DNA of 64,000 bases. Origin: CAZJLN01 sp964540765. Lineage in GTDB: Bacteria > Chloroflexota > Anaerolineae > Anaerolineales > Anaerolineaceae. The first letter of the stretch is position 1. The number at the start of each line of letters is the position of its first letter. Under the pieces are notes generated by a model that did not search any database, was not told where the DNA came from, and worked only from the letters and a program-made list of their open reading frames with translations. This document shows positions 42,089 through 50,354 of this stretch, piece after piece. The stretch covers positions 1-64,000 of the forward strand of contig CAZINW010000003.1 in the NCBI GenBank assembly GCA_964540765.1, given 5' to 3'. A program made the translations under genes and the position numbers.

Positions 42089-43216
42089 TCAGCCCCGTAA
42101 AGGCCAGACAGCGCCGGCAGGAACGACCCCATTCTCCGGCACATCTGATTTTACAGTGGCGCCATTGCCAATCCTTGCACCTGCACCGATCCTAACGCCC
42201 AGGTTGACGGTTGCACACATGCCGACCAGAGCCCTTTTGCCCACCGCCACCCCGCCTGCCAGCGTGGCACCCGGTGAGAGGTTGGTCATTTCCCCCAATT
42301 GGCAATCATGTGAGACAATCGCCCCTGTGTTGATGATGCACCCGTACTCCACCACAACCTGGCTGCCAACATATGCAAATGGAAAAACCTGTACCCCATG
42401 TGATAGTTGTGCGCTCGCTTCAATAAAAGCATAGGGATGAACAAAAGTAGGACAGAAGAATCCGGCAGTGCGCAAGGCATGGAACACCTCAACACGCTGA
42501 CTAATGTTGCCGATGCCTCCCACGCCGTTTGCAGCCAGTGAGATACCCTCAGCAAAAAGCTTTGGAAGGATTTCCTCCCCGCCAAAAACCGGCAGCCCAA
42601 GTACTACTTCTGAAGCAGGCACGCCATCATCCACAAAGCCTGCCACCTGGTAACCTGGTAATAGTCTGATCAACTCTGCCAGTGAACAACCATGTCCTCC
42701 CGCGCCGAAAATGATCAGCCTTTTCGAATCATTGGCGGGGTTTTCCACCCATGCAGGTTTCTCAAGACTGCCTATCCTTGCGTTGATGACCACATGCACC
42801 ATTTTTTCCGTGATGATCCCATCCTGGTCAAAATCGGATGCACTTAAGCCATGCTGCTTTGCCAGGTTCAACGCCGGTTTGGTAAAGTGCAATTCTTCGT
42901 CATCCGCTGACGTCATTGGAATGCCTTCAGTTTTCAATCCCAACAACAGCAACTCTTCAGCGTTTATCTCAACTGAATCAGCCAGGTATGCCCACACTTG
43001 GCTGGTTTGCAGAATATCCCCAACTTTTGCCATCAGCCCAAGGACGCGCCCATCTTTTTCGGCAATGAATTCAGCCGTGGACTTGGTAGTTTCAAAAACT
43101 GCCAGCAGATCCCCTTTGGAGACAACCTGCCCTTCAGAAACTTCGAGCGATGCCAGCATGGCATGATCTTCATTGGCATTGAGTAAAGGTGTTTTGAGGG
43201 GAATGATTTCAGGCAT
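42089..43216 (-). CDS. Lipoyl domain + E1/E3-binding domain + NeuD/PglD sugar acyltransferase fusion
   Basis: Protein of 375 aa with the front end of an E2 subunit and a sugar acyltransferase as catalytic core. Residues 1-80 are a lipoyl domain with lipoyl-Lys45 in VFETTKSTAEF. Residues 109-142 match a peripheral subunit-binding domain (KPALNLAKQHGLSASDF, GIITEKMV). Residues 165-375 are NeuD/PglD-like: Rossmann part IIFGAGGHG (168-176), then left-handed beta-helix repeats with catalytic His303 in IVSHDCQLGEMTNLSPG. It lies 7 bases after E1 beta. The inferred role is to take an acyl group made by E1 onto lipoamide and pass it to a nucleotide-linked amino sugar. The frame is open upstream, but the ATG at 43216 gives a natural lipoyl-domain start. 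Confidence 0.88.
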   Translation of the reverse strand: MPEIIPLKTPLLNANEDHAMLASLEVSEGQVVSKGDLLAVFETTKSTAEFIAEKDGRVLGLMAKVGDILQTSQVWAYLADSVEINAEELLLLGLKTEGIPMTSADDEELHFTKPALNLAKQHGLSASDFDQDGIITEKMVHVVINARIGSLEKPAWVENPANDSKRLIIFGAGGHGCSLAELIRLLPGYQVAGFVDDGVPASEVVLGLPVFGGEEILPKLFAEGISLAANGVGGIGNISQRVEVFHALRTAGFFCPTFVHPYAFIEASAQLSHGVQVFPFAYVGSQVVVEYGCIINTGAIVSHDCQLGEMTNLSPGATLAGGVAVGKRALVGMCATVNLGVRIGAGARIGNGATVKSDVPENGVVPAGAVWPLRG

Positions 43217-43223
43217 GCTCCTT

Positions 43224-44255
43224 TTATACCATCCTTTTAACAATTGTAACAATGTCGTTAACCCCAGGTAAAGCAGCCTCCTCCAACGATCGGCTTGCTG
43301 GAACAGCATGATTAGCCGCGCAAATGCGCTCTGCACTGAGCAACCGCGCTCCCAACTCAGTAGCAGATAACGCCAGCACCTCCGCGCCCCACCCCAATGC
43401 ACCTGAGCCTTCCTCTAATGCCAGGAGCTTGCCCGTCATCTTGATTGAATCAAACAAAGGCGCCAATTCAAAGGGAGCCAACTGGGTGGGTACCAGCAAC
43501 TCGGTAAAAATCTCGTAGTCATATGCCAGTTGCTGCTGCGCCTGCATGGCAAGGTATGCCATATAACCATAGGCAGTCATCGTCAGTGCTGGTCTTGGGG
43601 CACCTTTGATGGAAACCTTATAAAAAGGAGCGCCCAATCCATCGGATTTGTTAGAAATCTGCCAAGAACTGGGCAGCGATAATGGCAGCAAATACTGCAA
43701 TTTATTCTCGATGAAAAGCACCGGATCCTGAGTGCTCATGATGAGATCATAAAGCAGTCTTCCGGGTGCTCCCAGTGCATCTTCACCAGGTGCATGAAAA
43801 GGCGCAAATACCCATATACCTGGCACACCTAAAAAATGCTTTTCAAGCGTCTGGCTGTGTGTGGGTCCATACCCCCGTCGCCCTCCCATGGGCGTGCGGA
43901 TCACAACCGGACAGGTCACTTGATCCGCGTACATATAGCGGAATTTCGCCAGGTGGTTGATGATCTGATCGGCAGCCAGGACGAGAAAATCACCAAACAT
44001 GATCTCAACCACCGGTCGCAATCCCCTTAATGCCATTCCGCCTGCCAGCCCGGTGATGCCCGCTTCCGAGATTGGGCTGGTCAGCACGCGCCCGGGAAAG
44101 GCCGTCGAGAGCCCGCGAGTGACTTTAAAAGCCCCGCCGTAAGGGTCAAGCAGGTCTTCTCCGATCAGCAAGACATTTGTATTATCAGACATGACTGCAT
44201 GCAGCCCGGCATTCAATGATTCCAGCACATTAACAGGGATTTTAGCGGTCACCAT
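43224..44255 (-). CDS. 2-oxoacid dehydrogenase E1 component, beta subunit
   Basis: Transketolase-like pyrimidine-binding subunit (343 aa) of a thiamine-diphosphate-dependent 2-oxoacid dehydrogenase (pyruvate, acetoin or branched-chain type). Visible are LIGEDLLDPYGGAFKVT, TSPISEAGITGLAGGMALRGLRPVVEIMF, and MGGRRGYGPTHSQTLEK with the conserved His. The C-terminal domain (about 210-343) has LLVPTQLAPFE and LALEEGSGALGWGAEV. The catalytic Glu is probably in ISEAG. It overlaps the E1 alpha gene by 14 bases. The true substrate is not evident. Confidence 0.92.
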   Translation of the reverse strand: MVTAKIPVNVLESLNAGLHAVMSDNTNVLLIGEDLLDPYGGAFKVTRGLSTAFPGRVLTSPISEAGITGLAGGMALRGLRPVVEIMFGDFLVLAADQIINHLAKFRYMYADQVTCPVVIRTPMGGRRGYGPTHSQTLEKHFLGVPGIWVFAPFHAPGEDALGAPGRLLYDLIMSTQDPVLFIENKLQYLLPLSLPSSWQISNKSDGLGAPFYKVSIKGAPRPALTMTAYGYMAYLAMQAQQQLAYDYEIFTELLVPTQLAPFELAPLFDSIKMTGKLLALEEGSGALGWGAEVLALSATELGARLLSAERICAANHAVPASRSLEEAALPGVNDIVTIVKRMV

Positions 44256-45141
44256 TCACCTTTTCTTGCCGGAAATCCAAGGCGGCATGGAAGGCATCCG
44301 CCACCTTTTTCTGCATATCCGTCTCAATCATTTGACGTTCAGTTCCATCCAGGCGGGACGCATGAATGATCAAGGGGTCACGCATCTTTCTAATTCCAGC
44401 CATGAATACTTCTGAGCGGGTATCATCACCTTTTGAATGGGGGCCAAAGCGCATGGTGTCGATCACAAGTGCATGCGGTCTTTGCTCATGCCTTGTTGCT
44501 TCAACGAGAGTCCTGGCAAGCGGGGCGATTTCAGACACATCGCTGCTGTCTATGCGAAAAGCAGGGATGCCAAATGCCTCAAATCGGGCGTTAATATCTC
44601 CAGCCATTGCCAGGTGGATGGGTGTGGTTTGAGCAATCTGATTGTTTTCCAGCACAAACAGGATGGGGACATGCCAGAGCGCTGCCATATTGAGTGTTTC
44701 GTAAACCACCCCTTCACCCAAAGTGCCATCGCCCATGAACACCACCGTGATGGCATGGCTTTCCTTTTTCTTTTCAGCCAGCGCCATGCCTGCCGCCATC
44801 GGTACAATCCCGCCCTGGATGCCATTCGAGTAGAAATTGCGCCAATGCAAATGCTGAGATCCCCCCCGCCCCATGCAGACACCCGCCTTTTTCCCCATCA
44901 ATTCTGCAAACAACTGGAACGGGTCCCCACCATACGCCAGAAAATGCCCGTGGCAGCGGTGGTTGCTGACCACAATATCATCACTGGAGAGCTGCGAGAT
45001 GACGCCGACCGCATCAGCTTCCTGACCAATGGAAGTATGGGTGGTGCCATGGAAGACGCCCTTTTGGAAGGTTTGCAGCAGCGTCTCCTCAAAACGCCTG
45101 ATCAAGACCATGTCTGCATAATATCGGATGGTTGTATCCAT
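44242..45141 (-). CDS. 2-oxoacid dehydrogenase E1 component, alpha subunit
   Basis: Thiamine-diphosphate-binding subunit (299 aa). It has VLIRRFEETL near the N-terminus, the HRCHGH block (61-66), and the cofactor motif GDGTLGEG (137-144) followed by Asn166-Asn167 (ENN). It is shorter than most E1 alpha proteins (about 320-360). The ATG at 45141 overlaps the stop of the upstream DNA-glycosylase gene by one base (TAATG). With E1 beta and the lipoyl-NeuD gene it forms a complete decarboxylase/acyl-transfer set lacking only a standard E2 core and E3. Confidence 0.92.
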   Translation of the reverse strand: MDTTIRYYADMVLIRRFEETLLQTFQKGVFHGTTHTSIGQEADAVGVISQLSSDDIVVSNHRCHGHFLAYGGDPFQLFAELMGKKAGVCMGRGGSQHLHWRNFYSNGIQGGIVPMAAGMALAEKKKESHAITVVFMGDGTLGEGVVYETLNMAALWHVPILFVLENNQIAQTTPIHLAMAGDINARFEAFGIPAFRIDSSDVSEIAPLARTLVEATRHEQRPHALVIDTMRFGPHSKGDDTRSEVFMAGIRKMRDPLIIHASRLDGTERQMIETDMQKKVADAFHAALDFRQEKVNGDR

Positions 45142-45731
45142 TACCCAACCTCGTACAGATCCACCATGAATCGCCATGGCATGGATTTCCAGGGTTCCGG
45201 CACAGAATTCAAACCCACCCTTGCTCCAACCTGAATTTTGCTTTCAGAAATGGATCTGCCCGTTTCAACTCGCAACCGCGAGTCTTGCCGACAGAGATCA
45301 AGCCCATTCATTTTTCCATCCAAAGACAATGCCTGTGTGAGTTTGGCAGGACCGTCCAACCACCCGTCCTTATATGCCTGTTGAGGGCGATACTTTGCCA
45401 TCATTTCCAAACCTTCAACAGGGAATATCGCCCGGATCAAAACTGCCGCGGGGATGCCTTCGGGCTCAGTCACAATATTCATCAGCCAGTGCATGCCATA
45501 AACGAAATAAATATAAAGAGTTCCCGGCGCACCATACATGACAGTTGTACGTTCTGTTTTGCCTGCACGCGCATGGCAACCCAGGTCCGCTTCACCCTGG
45601 TAGGCTTCCGTCTCGCAGACCAGACCTGCCATCTGTGAGCCGTTAAGTTGACGGACAAGTTTACAGCCCAACAACGCCCGGGCAACATCCGGCGTCGGGC
45701 GATCAAAAAAATCACGGGGCAGAATTCCCAT
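45141..45731 (-). CDS. 3-methyladenine DNA glycosylase (AAG/MPG family)
   Basis: Base-excision repair enzyme (196 aa) removing alkylated purines. Family blocks are LPRDFFDRPTPDVARALLGCKLV at the start, VCETEAYQGEADLGCHA with the catalytic Glu, and GTLYIYFVYGMHWLMNIV. It is first gene of the operon carrying E1 alpha, E1 beta and lipoyl-NeuD, to which it is coupled by a one-base overlap. This is an odd functional mix. Its ATG has TAAAAT exactly 6 bases upstream and no ribosome-binding site. Confidence 0.92.
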   Translation of the reverse strand: MGILPRDFFDRPTPDVARALLGCKLVRQLNGSQMAGLVCETEAYQGEADLGCHARAGKTERTTVMYGAPGTLYIYFVYGMHWLMNIVTEPEGIPAAVLIRAIFPVEGLEMMAKYRPQQAYKDGWLDGPAKLTQALSLDGKMNGLDLCRQDSRLRVETGRSISESKIQVGARVGLNSVPEPWKSMPWRFMVDLYEVG

Positions 45732-45737
45732 GGGTTT

Positions 45738-45743
45738 ATTTTA
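45738..45743 (-). promoter_or_regulatory. -10 element of the glycosylase/E1/lipoyl-NeuD operon
   Basis: Reverse-strand TAAAAT with exactly 6 bases (AAACCC) to the ATG at 45731; the same 6 bases separate the -10 and ATG of wecB. No clear -35. Probably leaderless. Confidence 0.5.
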
Positions 45744-45766
45744 CTTGATTTGAAATGTTTTTACCC

Positions 45767-45790
45767 TGATTAATCTGGTGATTAATCTGG
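45767..45790. repeat. Short tandem repeat, 2 x 12 bases
   Basis: TGATTAATCTGG occurs twice in a row (45767-45778, 45779-45790), followed by a partial TGATCAAT. It lies in the intergenic space upstream of the glycosylase gene. No role is evident. Confidence 0.8.
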
Positions 45791-45854
45791 TGATCAATGC
45801 CACAACGCTCATGTCATTAGCGCAGACTTACGCTCACCGGGAAGGATGATTGGC

Positions 45855-46781
45855 TTACTTTTTGAATTGAGGGTCGTGTTCCAGGGTCAACCTCAAACCC
45901 ATTTCAAGCGGGATGATGGGCATGTAATTCAACTTTTCTGCTGCGAGGCTGATATCAGCACACATCCTTGAAGTGCCACCACTCAAATGCGGGTTATAGA
46001 TCTCTTCAGGCTTCCCACCAGTCACCTGCACCACCATCTGCGCCAGTTTACGCACGGAGGTCTCGACCCCGCTGCCGATATTGATCATGCGCTGGTCCAC
46101 GCCCGTCGCAGTCGCTGCCGAAACCATGCCATTGACCACGTCATCAACATATACATAGTCTCTGGTCTGGTTGCCGTCACCGTGGATGACCAGGGTGCCA
46201 TTATCAATGGCTTGTTTGATGAAATTAGGGACAATGGGTGGATGTGATGCAGGGATGCGCTGTCCCGGTCCATAAGCATTGAAAACCCGCAGGCAGACAA
46301 CCTCAATCCCTGCCAATGCGCCGATCGTACGCGCATAATATTCAGATGCCAGCTTGGAAACAGCATAGGGTGAACGCGGGCGCGGCTTAGCGCTTTCAAC
46401 ATAGGGCGGCAGGTCCTGATCGCCATACACAGCCCCTGAAGAAATCAATACTACCCGTTTGATGCCGGCATCCCTGGCTGCCTCCATCAAATTGACAGTA
46501 CCACCAACGTTAACCGTATTGTAATCCCGCGGGAAAAGGATGGACTCAGAGACAGAGACTCTGGCTGCAAGATGGAAAACGCAATCCACATCCTGGAGAA
46601 GAGTCCATAAGGTTGGACGATCGTTGATATCTCCCCGGGTAAAATGCACATCAGCAATCAGCCGGTTTGGATCACCTGCGGAGGTATCATCCAAAACGCG
46701 GACGCTATGTCCCTGCCGTGCCAATCGGTTGCTTAAAGCTGTTCCTAAAAAACCTGCGCCACCAGTAACGAGAAAATTCAT
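45855..46781 (-). CDS. NAD-dependent nucleotide-sugar epimerase/dehydratase (extended SDR)
   Basis: Short-chain dehydrogenase of 308 aa acting on nucleotide sugars (UDP-glucose 4-epimerase-like). The NAD motif is VTGGAGFLGTALSNRLA (5-21), then HLAARVSVSES and ISSGAVYGDQ. The catalytic Tyr/Lys are in SPYAVSKLASEYYA, and NAYGPGQRIPASHPPIVP and GNQTRDYVYVDDVV follow. It is a separate transcription unit with TATAAT and an AAGG-type site upstream. It could supply the sugar for the lipoyl-NeuD enzyme; the substrate is undetermined. Confidence 0.9.
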   Translation of the reverse strand: MNFLVTGGAGFLGTALSNRLARQGHSVRVLDDTSAGDPNRLIADVHFTRGDINDRPTLWTLLQDVDCVFHLAARVSVSESILFPRDYNTVNVGGTVNLMEAARDAGIKRVVLISSGAVYGDQDLPPYVESAKPRPRSPYAVSKLASEYYARTIGALAGIEVVCLRVFNAYGPGQRIPASHPPIVPNFIKQAIDNGTLVIHGDGNQTRDYVYVDDVVNGMVSAATATGVDQRMINIGSGVETSVRKLAQMVVQVTGGKPEEIYNPHLSGGTSRMCADISLAAEKLNYMPIIPLEMGLRLTLEHDPQFKK

Positions 46782-46831
46782 ATCAGATTACCTTTTTTGG
46801 ATTGCTGACATTATAGCATGACACTGCCAAA

Positions 46832-47755
46832 TCAAACACGACAAGGTCGGGTCAATATTTTTGCCATGCCAACCGCATCATTTGTGGTGATCTCATCCAC
46901 GCCAAGCGCTGCAAGTTTTTCAGCCATCTTTGCTGATTCCCCTTGCGGCTCCAATGTCCACGCATCCACCTTGCAGCTGCGTTCATGCAAAAATTCAACC
47001 CAATCAAATCCGTTTTCGTAAGCAGCCAAGAGTGTCTCTGCCCGGATGAACCATTCGCACCCCGGTACTACCTGGGTAAAAAGCGCCTCCGCCCTCGCCC
47101 AGAAATAATCGCGTTTTGAACCCCAGATATAAGCTGAAAGAGGGTGGTCATCCCGCAGACCGTACGCACCCACCCTAAATGGAGGAACGGTTGCCGGTCT
47201 TGGCTCATGATCAACCACATCCAGATACAATAAGGGATCAAAACCCAGAGATAGTTCCGGAGAGAAATGATGTAAAGTACGAACTGACCAGTCAGCAATT
47301 GAGCTGATCTGCACGCACTTTTTAACCGGACTAATCAAGTCCATTATTTTTTGGATGAGTGCAGGCGTTAATGCAGTATATGGCTTTAGATCAAGCTGTA
47401 GTTTACCCAACGATTGGTTCTGCGCAACAAGTGGGATGACCTCATCCAAAAAGCCCACCTTTTCATCTGTCAAGGCGCCATCCTGTCTATACCTGAGCAG
47501 TTCAAGATCTTCACGCCTGCCTGTGGAAGCATTCCCCTTTCCATTGGTGGTCTCATCCAGATTTTGATCATGTAAAAGCGCAAAACTTCCATCCGTAATG
47601 GGTAAAATATCAATTTCAACAGCCCATGCACCGGCTTCAAGACAGCTCTTAATGGCTGAGATTGATCCAGCCGGATGGGAATGATTACGGTTTGCGGCAT
47701 GGTGGATAAGAGTGACCGTACCCTGCGAATTTTGAGGTTCAACTGCCATTGTCAT
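46832..47755 (-). CDS. Glycerophosphodiester phosphodiesterase-like protein
   Basis: TIM-barrel phosphodiesterase (307 aa) related to GDPD enzymes that release glycerol-3-phosphate from lipid head groups. The family pattern is IHHAANRNHSHP, then AVEIDILPITDGSFALLHD with the metal-binding Glu/Asp and catalytic His, then LDETTNGKG. The usual HRG..PENT start is replaced by HHA..HPAG, so specificity may differ. The C-terminal part has GCEWFIRAETLL and VDAWTLEPQG. No signal peptide is seen. It is monocistronic, with GGAG before the ATG. Confidence 0.82.
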   Translation of the reverse strand: MTMAVEPQNSQGTVTLIHHAANRNHSHPAGSISAIKSCLEAGAWAVEIDILPITDGSFALLHDQNLDETTNGKGNASTGRREDLELLRYRQDGALTDEKVGFLDEVIPLVAQNQSLGKLQLDLKPYTALTPALIQKIMDLISPVKKCVQISSIADWSVRTLHHFSPELSLGFDPLLYLDVVDHEPRPATVPPFRVGAYGLRDDHPLSAYIWGSKRDYFWARAEALFTQVVPGCEWFIRAETLLAAYENGFDWVEFLHERSCKVDAWTLEPQGESAKMAEKLAALGVDEITTNDAVGMAKILTRPCRV

Positions 47756-48035
47756 ACTGTCTCCATAATTTCTTGCATCATTTTTTCCCGTGATCTTTAG
47801 ATGAACGCATGAGATAAGCCATCATGATCCTCACGGATGATTAATTATTTTCCGTTGACCCATTATACAGGTCTTGGATGATAACCAGGGATTATTCCTG
47901 AAATTATATACGATAAACCACATTCCTACTGGTCTGAATGCGATTCACAGTATCGAATGCAGTATCGACACGTGATGACGGAGGAACATTTCCCAGCAAT
48001 TTATGCAACGGGCTTATCAATCGCGTAAAACCAGA
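47756..48035. other. Intergenic region between the GDPD gene and the glycan operon end
   Basis: About 280 bases. The left part is the promoter region of the GDPD gene (reverse-strand TATAAT near 47870 with a weak -35). The right part is downstream of the glycan operon. No hairpin with a T run and no gene is seen. Confidence 0.5.
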
Positions 48036-50354
48036 TCAACTTATCCTTCTCAGGATGATCTCGCCTTCATCGCCTTGAATCTTTATGCGCTGTTTCTCAA
48101 CGGACTCCTCCATGGTAATTGATTGATCACAATTGTAGCCCGAAAGAGTGAACTCGGCGTTAAATTCATCCTGTGCTGTCCTGATCTTGATCATTGACCC
48201 ATCATCTGTGATTTCGACAATCTCAGATGTAACATAATGGATCATAACACCTTCGGTAAACTGCCAATCAAGCGGAAGGATCAGCCCTTGCCGTGCTGCG
48301 ATGCATACAGCATTTCCGCCAAACAAGGGTTCATTTTTAAGTGCAATTGTTGTCTCAATAGGATCATCTTGGTAATTATTAATGAACAGGAAACTGCCAT
48401 TTTCTCCACAACTCAGGCGAATATCCGCCCAGTTGCTCATGGTGAAAAGAGCCGGACAATCCATCATATTTGCCATTTGCTCAACAATATCCAACTCCTC
48501 AAGCGTATCGACAGGCATGGCGGCACCAAATACCATTACTTCCCCTTTGTCCGAATTTTTAATAAATCCCACGATTTCATCTTTTTCATACCTGGCAAAA
48601 ACTTCATCAAATCCACCGGTGTATGTTTCCAGGAATGAAACAGGAACATCATCATGATCAAAAACACTGATGGTTTTAGCTTCAAATGGCAATCCACCAT
48701 TAATTTGCCTGATCCCGATGGCATCCTGTAAGATGGTGCACGCCTGGTGGTTGAAGTCCTCTACGCACATCCTCCCTGCCAGGATCATTTTGCCACCCTT
48801 TTGGATATAATCGACCAGTTTCTGCTGCGTTTTGGCATGACATTGTTTCTCCATCATCACCCAGCAAACAGGCATCTGGGCAACATCCAATTCCTGGCTG
48901 TCAAGGTCTATGGCATTGAATGGTCGATGTGAGAGTGACAAACCGCGTGCAATCATGTCGAATAAAATTGCTTCGCGTTGCTGCGTAATGATCTTTGTAG
49001 ACTCCCGCGTAAACTCATTATTCACTTCAGTCATGAAGGTGTCCAACATAAAACCGATTGTGGCTGTCGTTTTGGGTTCTGACAGGATTAAATCCGTACC
49101 ATACGAAGCTAACACCTTCGAGAGTTTCGCATAACGGTAATAATGATGCCGCAGTGTGCCATCCTTTCGGACAGGAGGACCCCAGTCATGGCGTTTGACC
49201 GGACTCAGGATTGGGTCATTTTCTCCGCCGAAAAAGAGGTAATGATTAATGGCGCGCATACCTGAAGAGATGCATAAACGGCTATGCAAATCGTACATCG
49301 AGGATTGGGTGTTGCTGAAATCATGATTCCCACCGCACTGAAATTCAATTGAAAAAAGCGCCTGTTGCTTGGTCTGCAAAGCTTTGGTCATTTCATTTAC
49401 CATCAGTAATTCGTGAAAATTGCCTTCGCCGATAAGTCCTGGATACACATCGGTAGCGCTGATCATGCCATCCAACCGCATCACTTTTATCAGTTGAGAC
49501 AGACCAATGGGAAAGGTTTTGCCTCCATTCATAAACCCATGTATATTAATGACCGGAGGTACATCCATTCCATTCGATATTGCCTCGGACCATAGAAACA
49601 AAGCATATTCACGCAGATATTCCCTGTAGAAAACCCTGTAATCTTCAACTATTTTTGCGGCATACATATTCTCGGGATTCAAAATTCCATCCCTTAATAA
49701 TTTTGCCAAATTATCTTTGGGGTAGTGGTCATTAAGGCTTTTATCATTGGACTTCTCAATATATTCTGCAAATTTGGAGATCGTGTCTGGATTGGTGTCC
49801 ATGATATTTCTGACCCATTGGATCATACCCATTTCATTGTCCAACTGAATCAAAATAATCTTTCCACCTCGGGTGATCTGACGCGGCATCAGAACTCCAA
49901 AGATTGCCTTATACCATTTTTTAACACATGCCAAAAAATCCGGATGCATGTAACTGGCAACATTTTGAACTTTGTGATCCTGGCTGATAAACGCTGCCCC
50001 TGGATACTTCTGAAAGACCCACGGAGGTATTCCTTCGTTGATCGTTTCTGCCATGATGTAAGGACCAGGCCTGGCAATGATCAAGAATCCCATTTCACCA
50101 GCCAGATCAAAAAAACCTTCCAAATTTCTCATCGGATGACTGTGACCGTCAAAATCCGAAACATCTTCATCCAATTGATGCCACAACCAGGGAATATATG
50201 TGGCTAAGGCGTTAAACCCGGCAGCTTTCAATAGACCCAGACGATGGCGCCATTGGTCAGGAGGTGTTCGAAAGTAATGAAATTCTCCCGCTTGTATAAA
50301 TTGTGGTTCTTCATTCAGCCAGAATTGACCGTTCTTAATATCAAATTTATCCAT
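48036..50354 (-). CDS. Family GH35-type beta-galactosidase-like enzyme
   Basis: Glycoside hydrolase of 772 aa. The TIM barrel (about 1-350) opens with FIQAGEFHYFRTPPDQWRHR and GFNALATYIPWLWHQ and contains LIIARPGPYIMAE. The acid/base Glu174 is in LIQLDNEMG and the likely nucleophile Glu337 is in FSIEFQCGGNHD. Downstream beta domains complete the protein. There is no signal peptide, so it acts in the cytoplasm. It is last gene of the operon and overlaps its upstream neighbour by 8 bases. In this context it may cleave imported oligosaccharides; beta-galactosidase activity itself is only the family default. Confidence 0.82.
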   Translation of the reverse strand: MDKFDIKNGQFWLNEEPQFIQAGEFHYFRTPPDQWRHRLGLLKAAGFNALATYIPWLWHQLDEDVSDFDGHSHPMRNLEGFFDLAGEMGFLIIARPGPYIMAETINEGIPPWVFQKYPGAAFISQDHKVQNVASYMHPDFLACVKKWYKAIFGVLMPRQITRGGKIILIQLDNEMGMIQWVRNIMDTNPDTISKFAEYIEKSNDKSLNDHYPKDNLAKLLRDGILNPENMYAAKIVEDYRVFYREYLREYALFLWSEAISNGMDVPPVINIHGFMNGGKTFPIGLSQLIKVMRLDGMISATDVYPGLIGEGNFHELLMVNEMTKALQTKQQALFSIEFQCGGNHDFSNTQSSMYDLHSRLCISSGMRAINHYLFFGGENDPILSPVKRHDWGPPVRKDGTLRHHYYRYAKLSKVLASYGTDLILSEPKTTATIGFMLDTFMTEVNNEFTRESTKIITQQREAILFDMIARGLSLSHRPFNAIDLDSQELDVAQMPVCWVMMEKQCHAKTQQKLVDYIQKGGKMILAGRMCVEDFNHQACTILQDAIGIRQINGGLPFEAKTISVFDHDDVPVSFLETYTGGFDEVFARYEKDEIVGFIKNSDKGEVMVFGAAMPVDTLEELDIVEQMANMMDCPALFTMSNWADIRLSCGENGSFLFINNYQDDPIETTIALKNEPLFGGNAVCIAARQGLILPLDWQFTEGVMIHYVTSEIVEITDDGSMIKIRTAQDEFNAEFTLSGYNCDQSITMEESVEKQRIKIQGDEGEIILRRIS

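Noticed and set aside
44437..45234. Long plus-strand frame (265 codons) opposite E1 alpha
   Set aside because: It is antisense to a clearly conserved gene and has no recognisable protein features.
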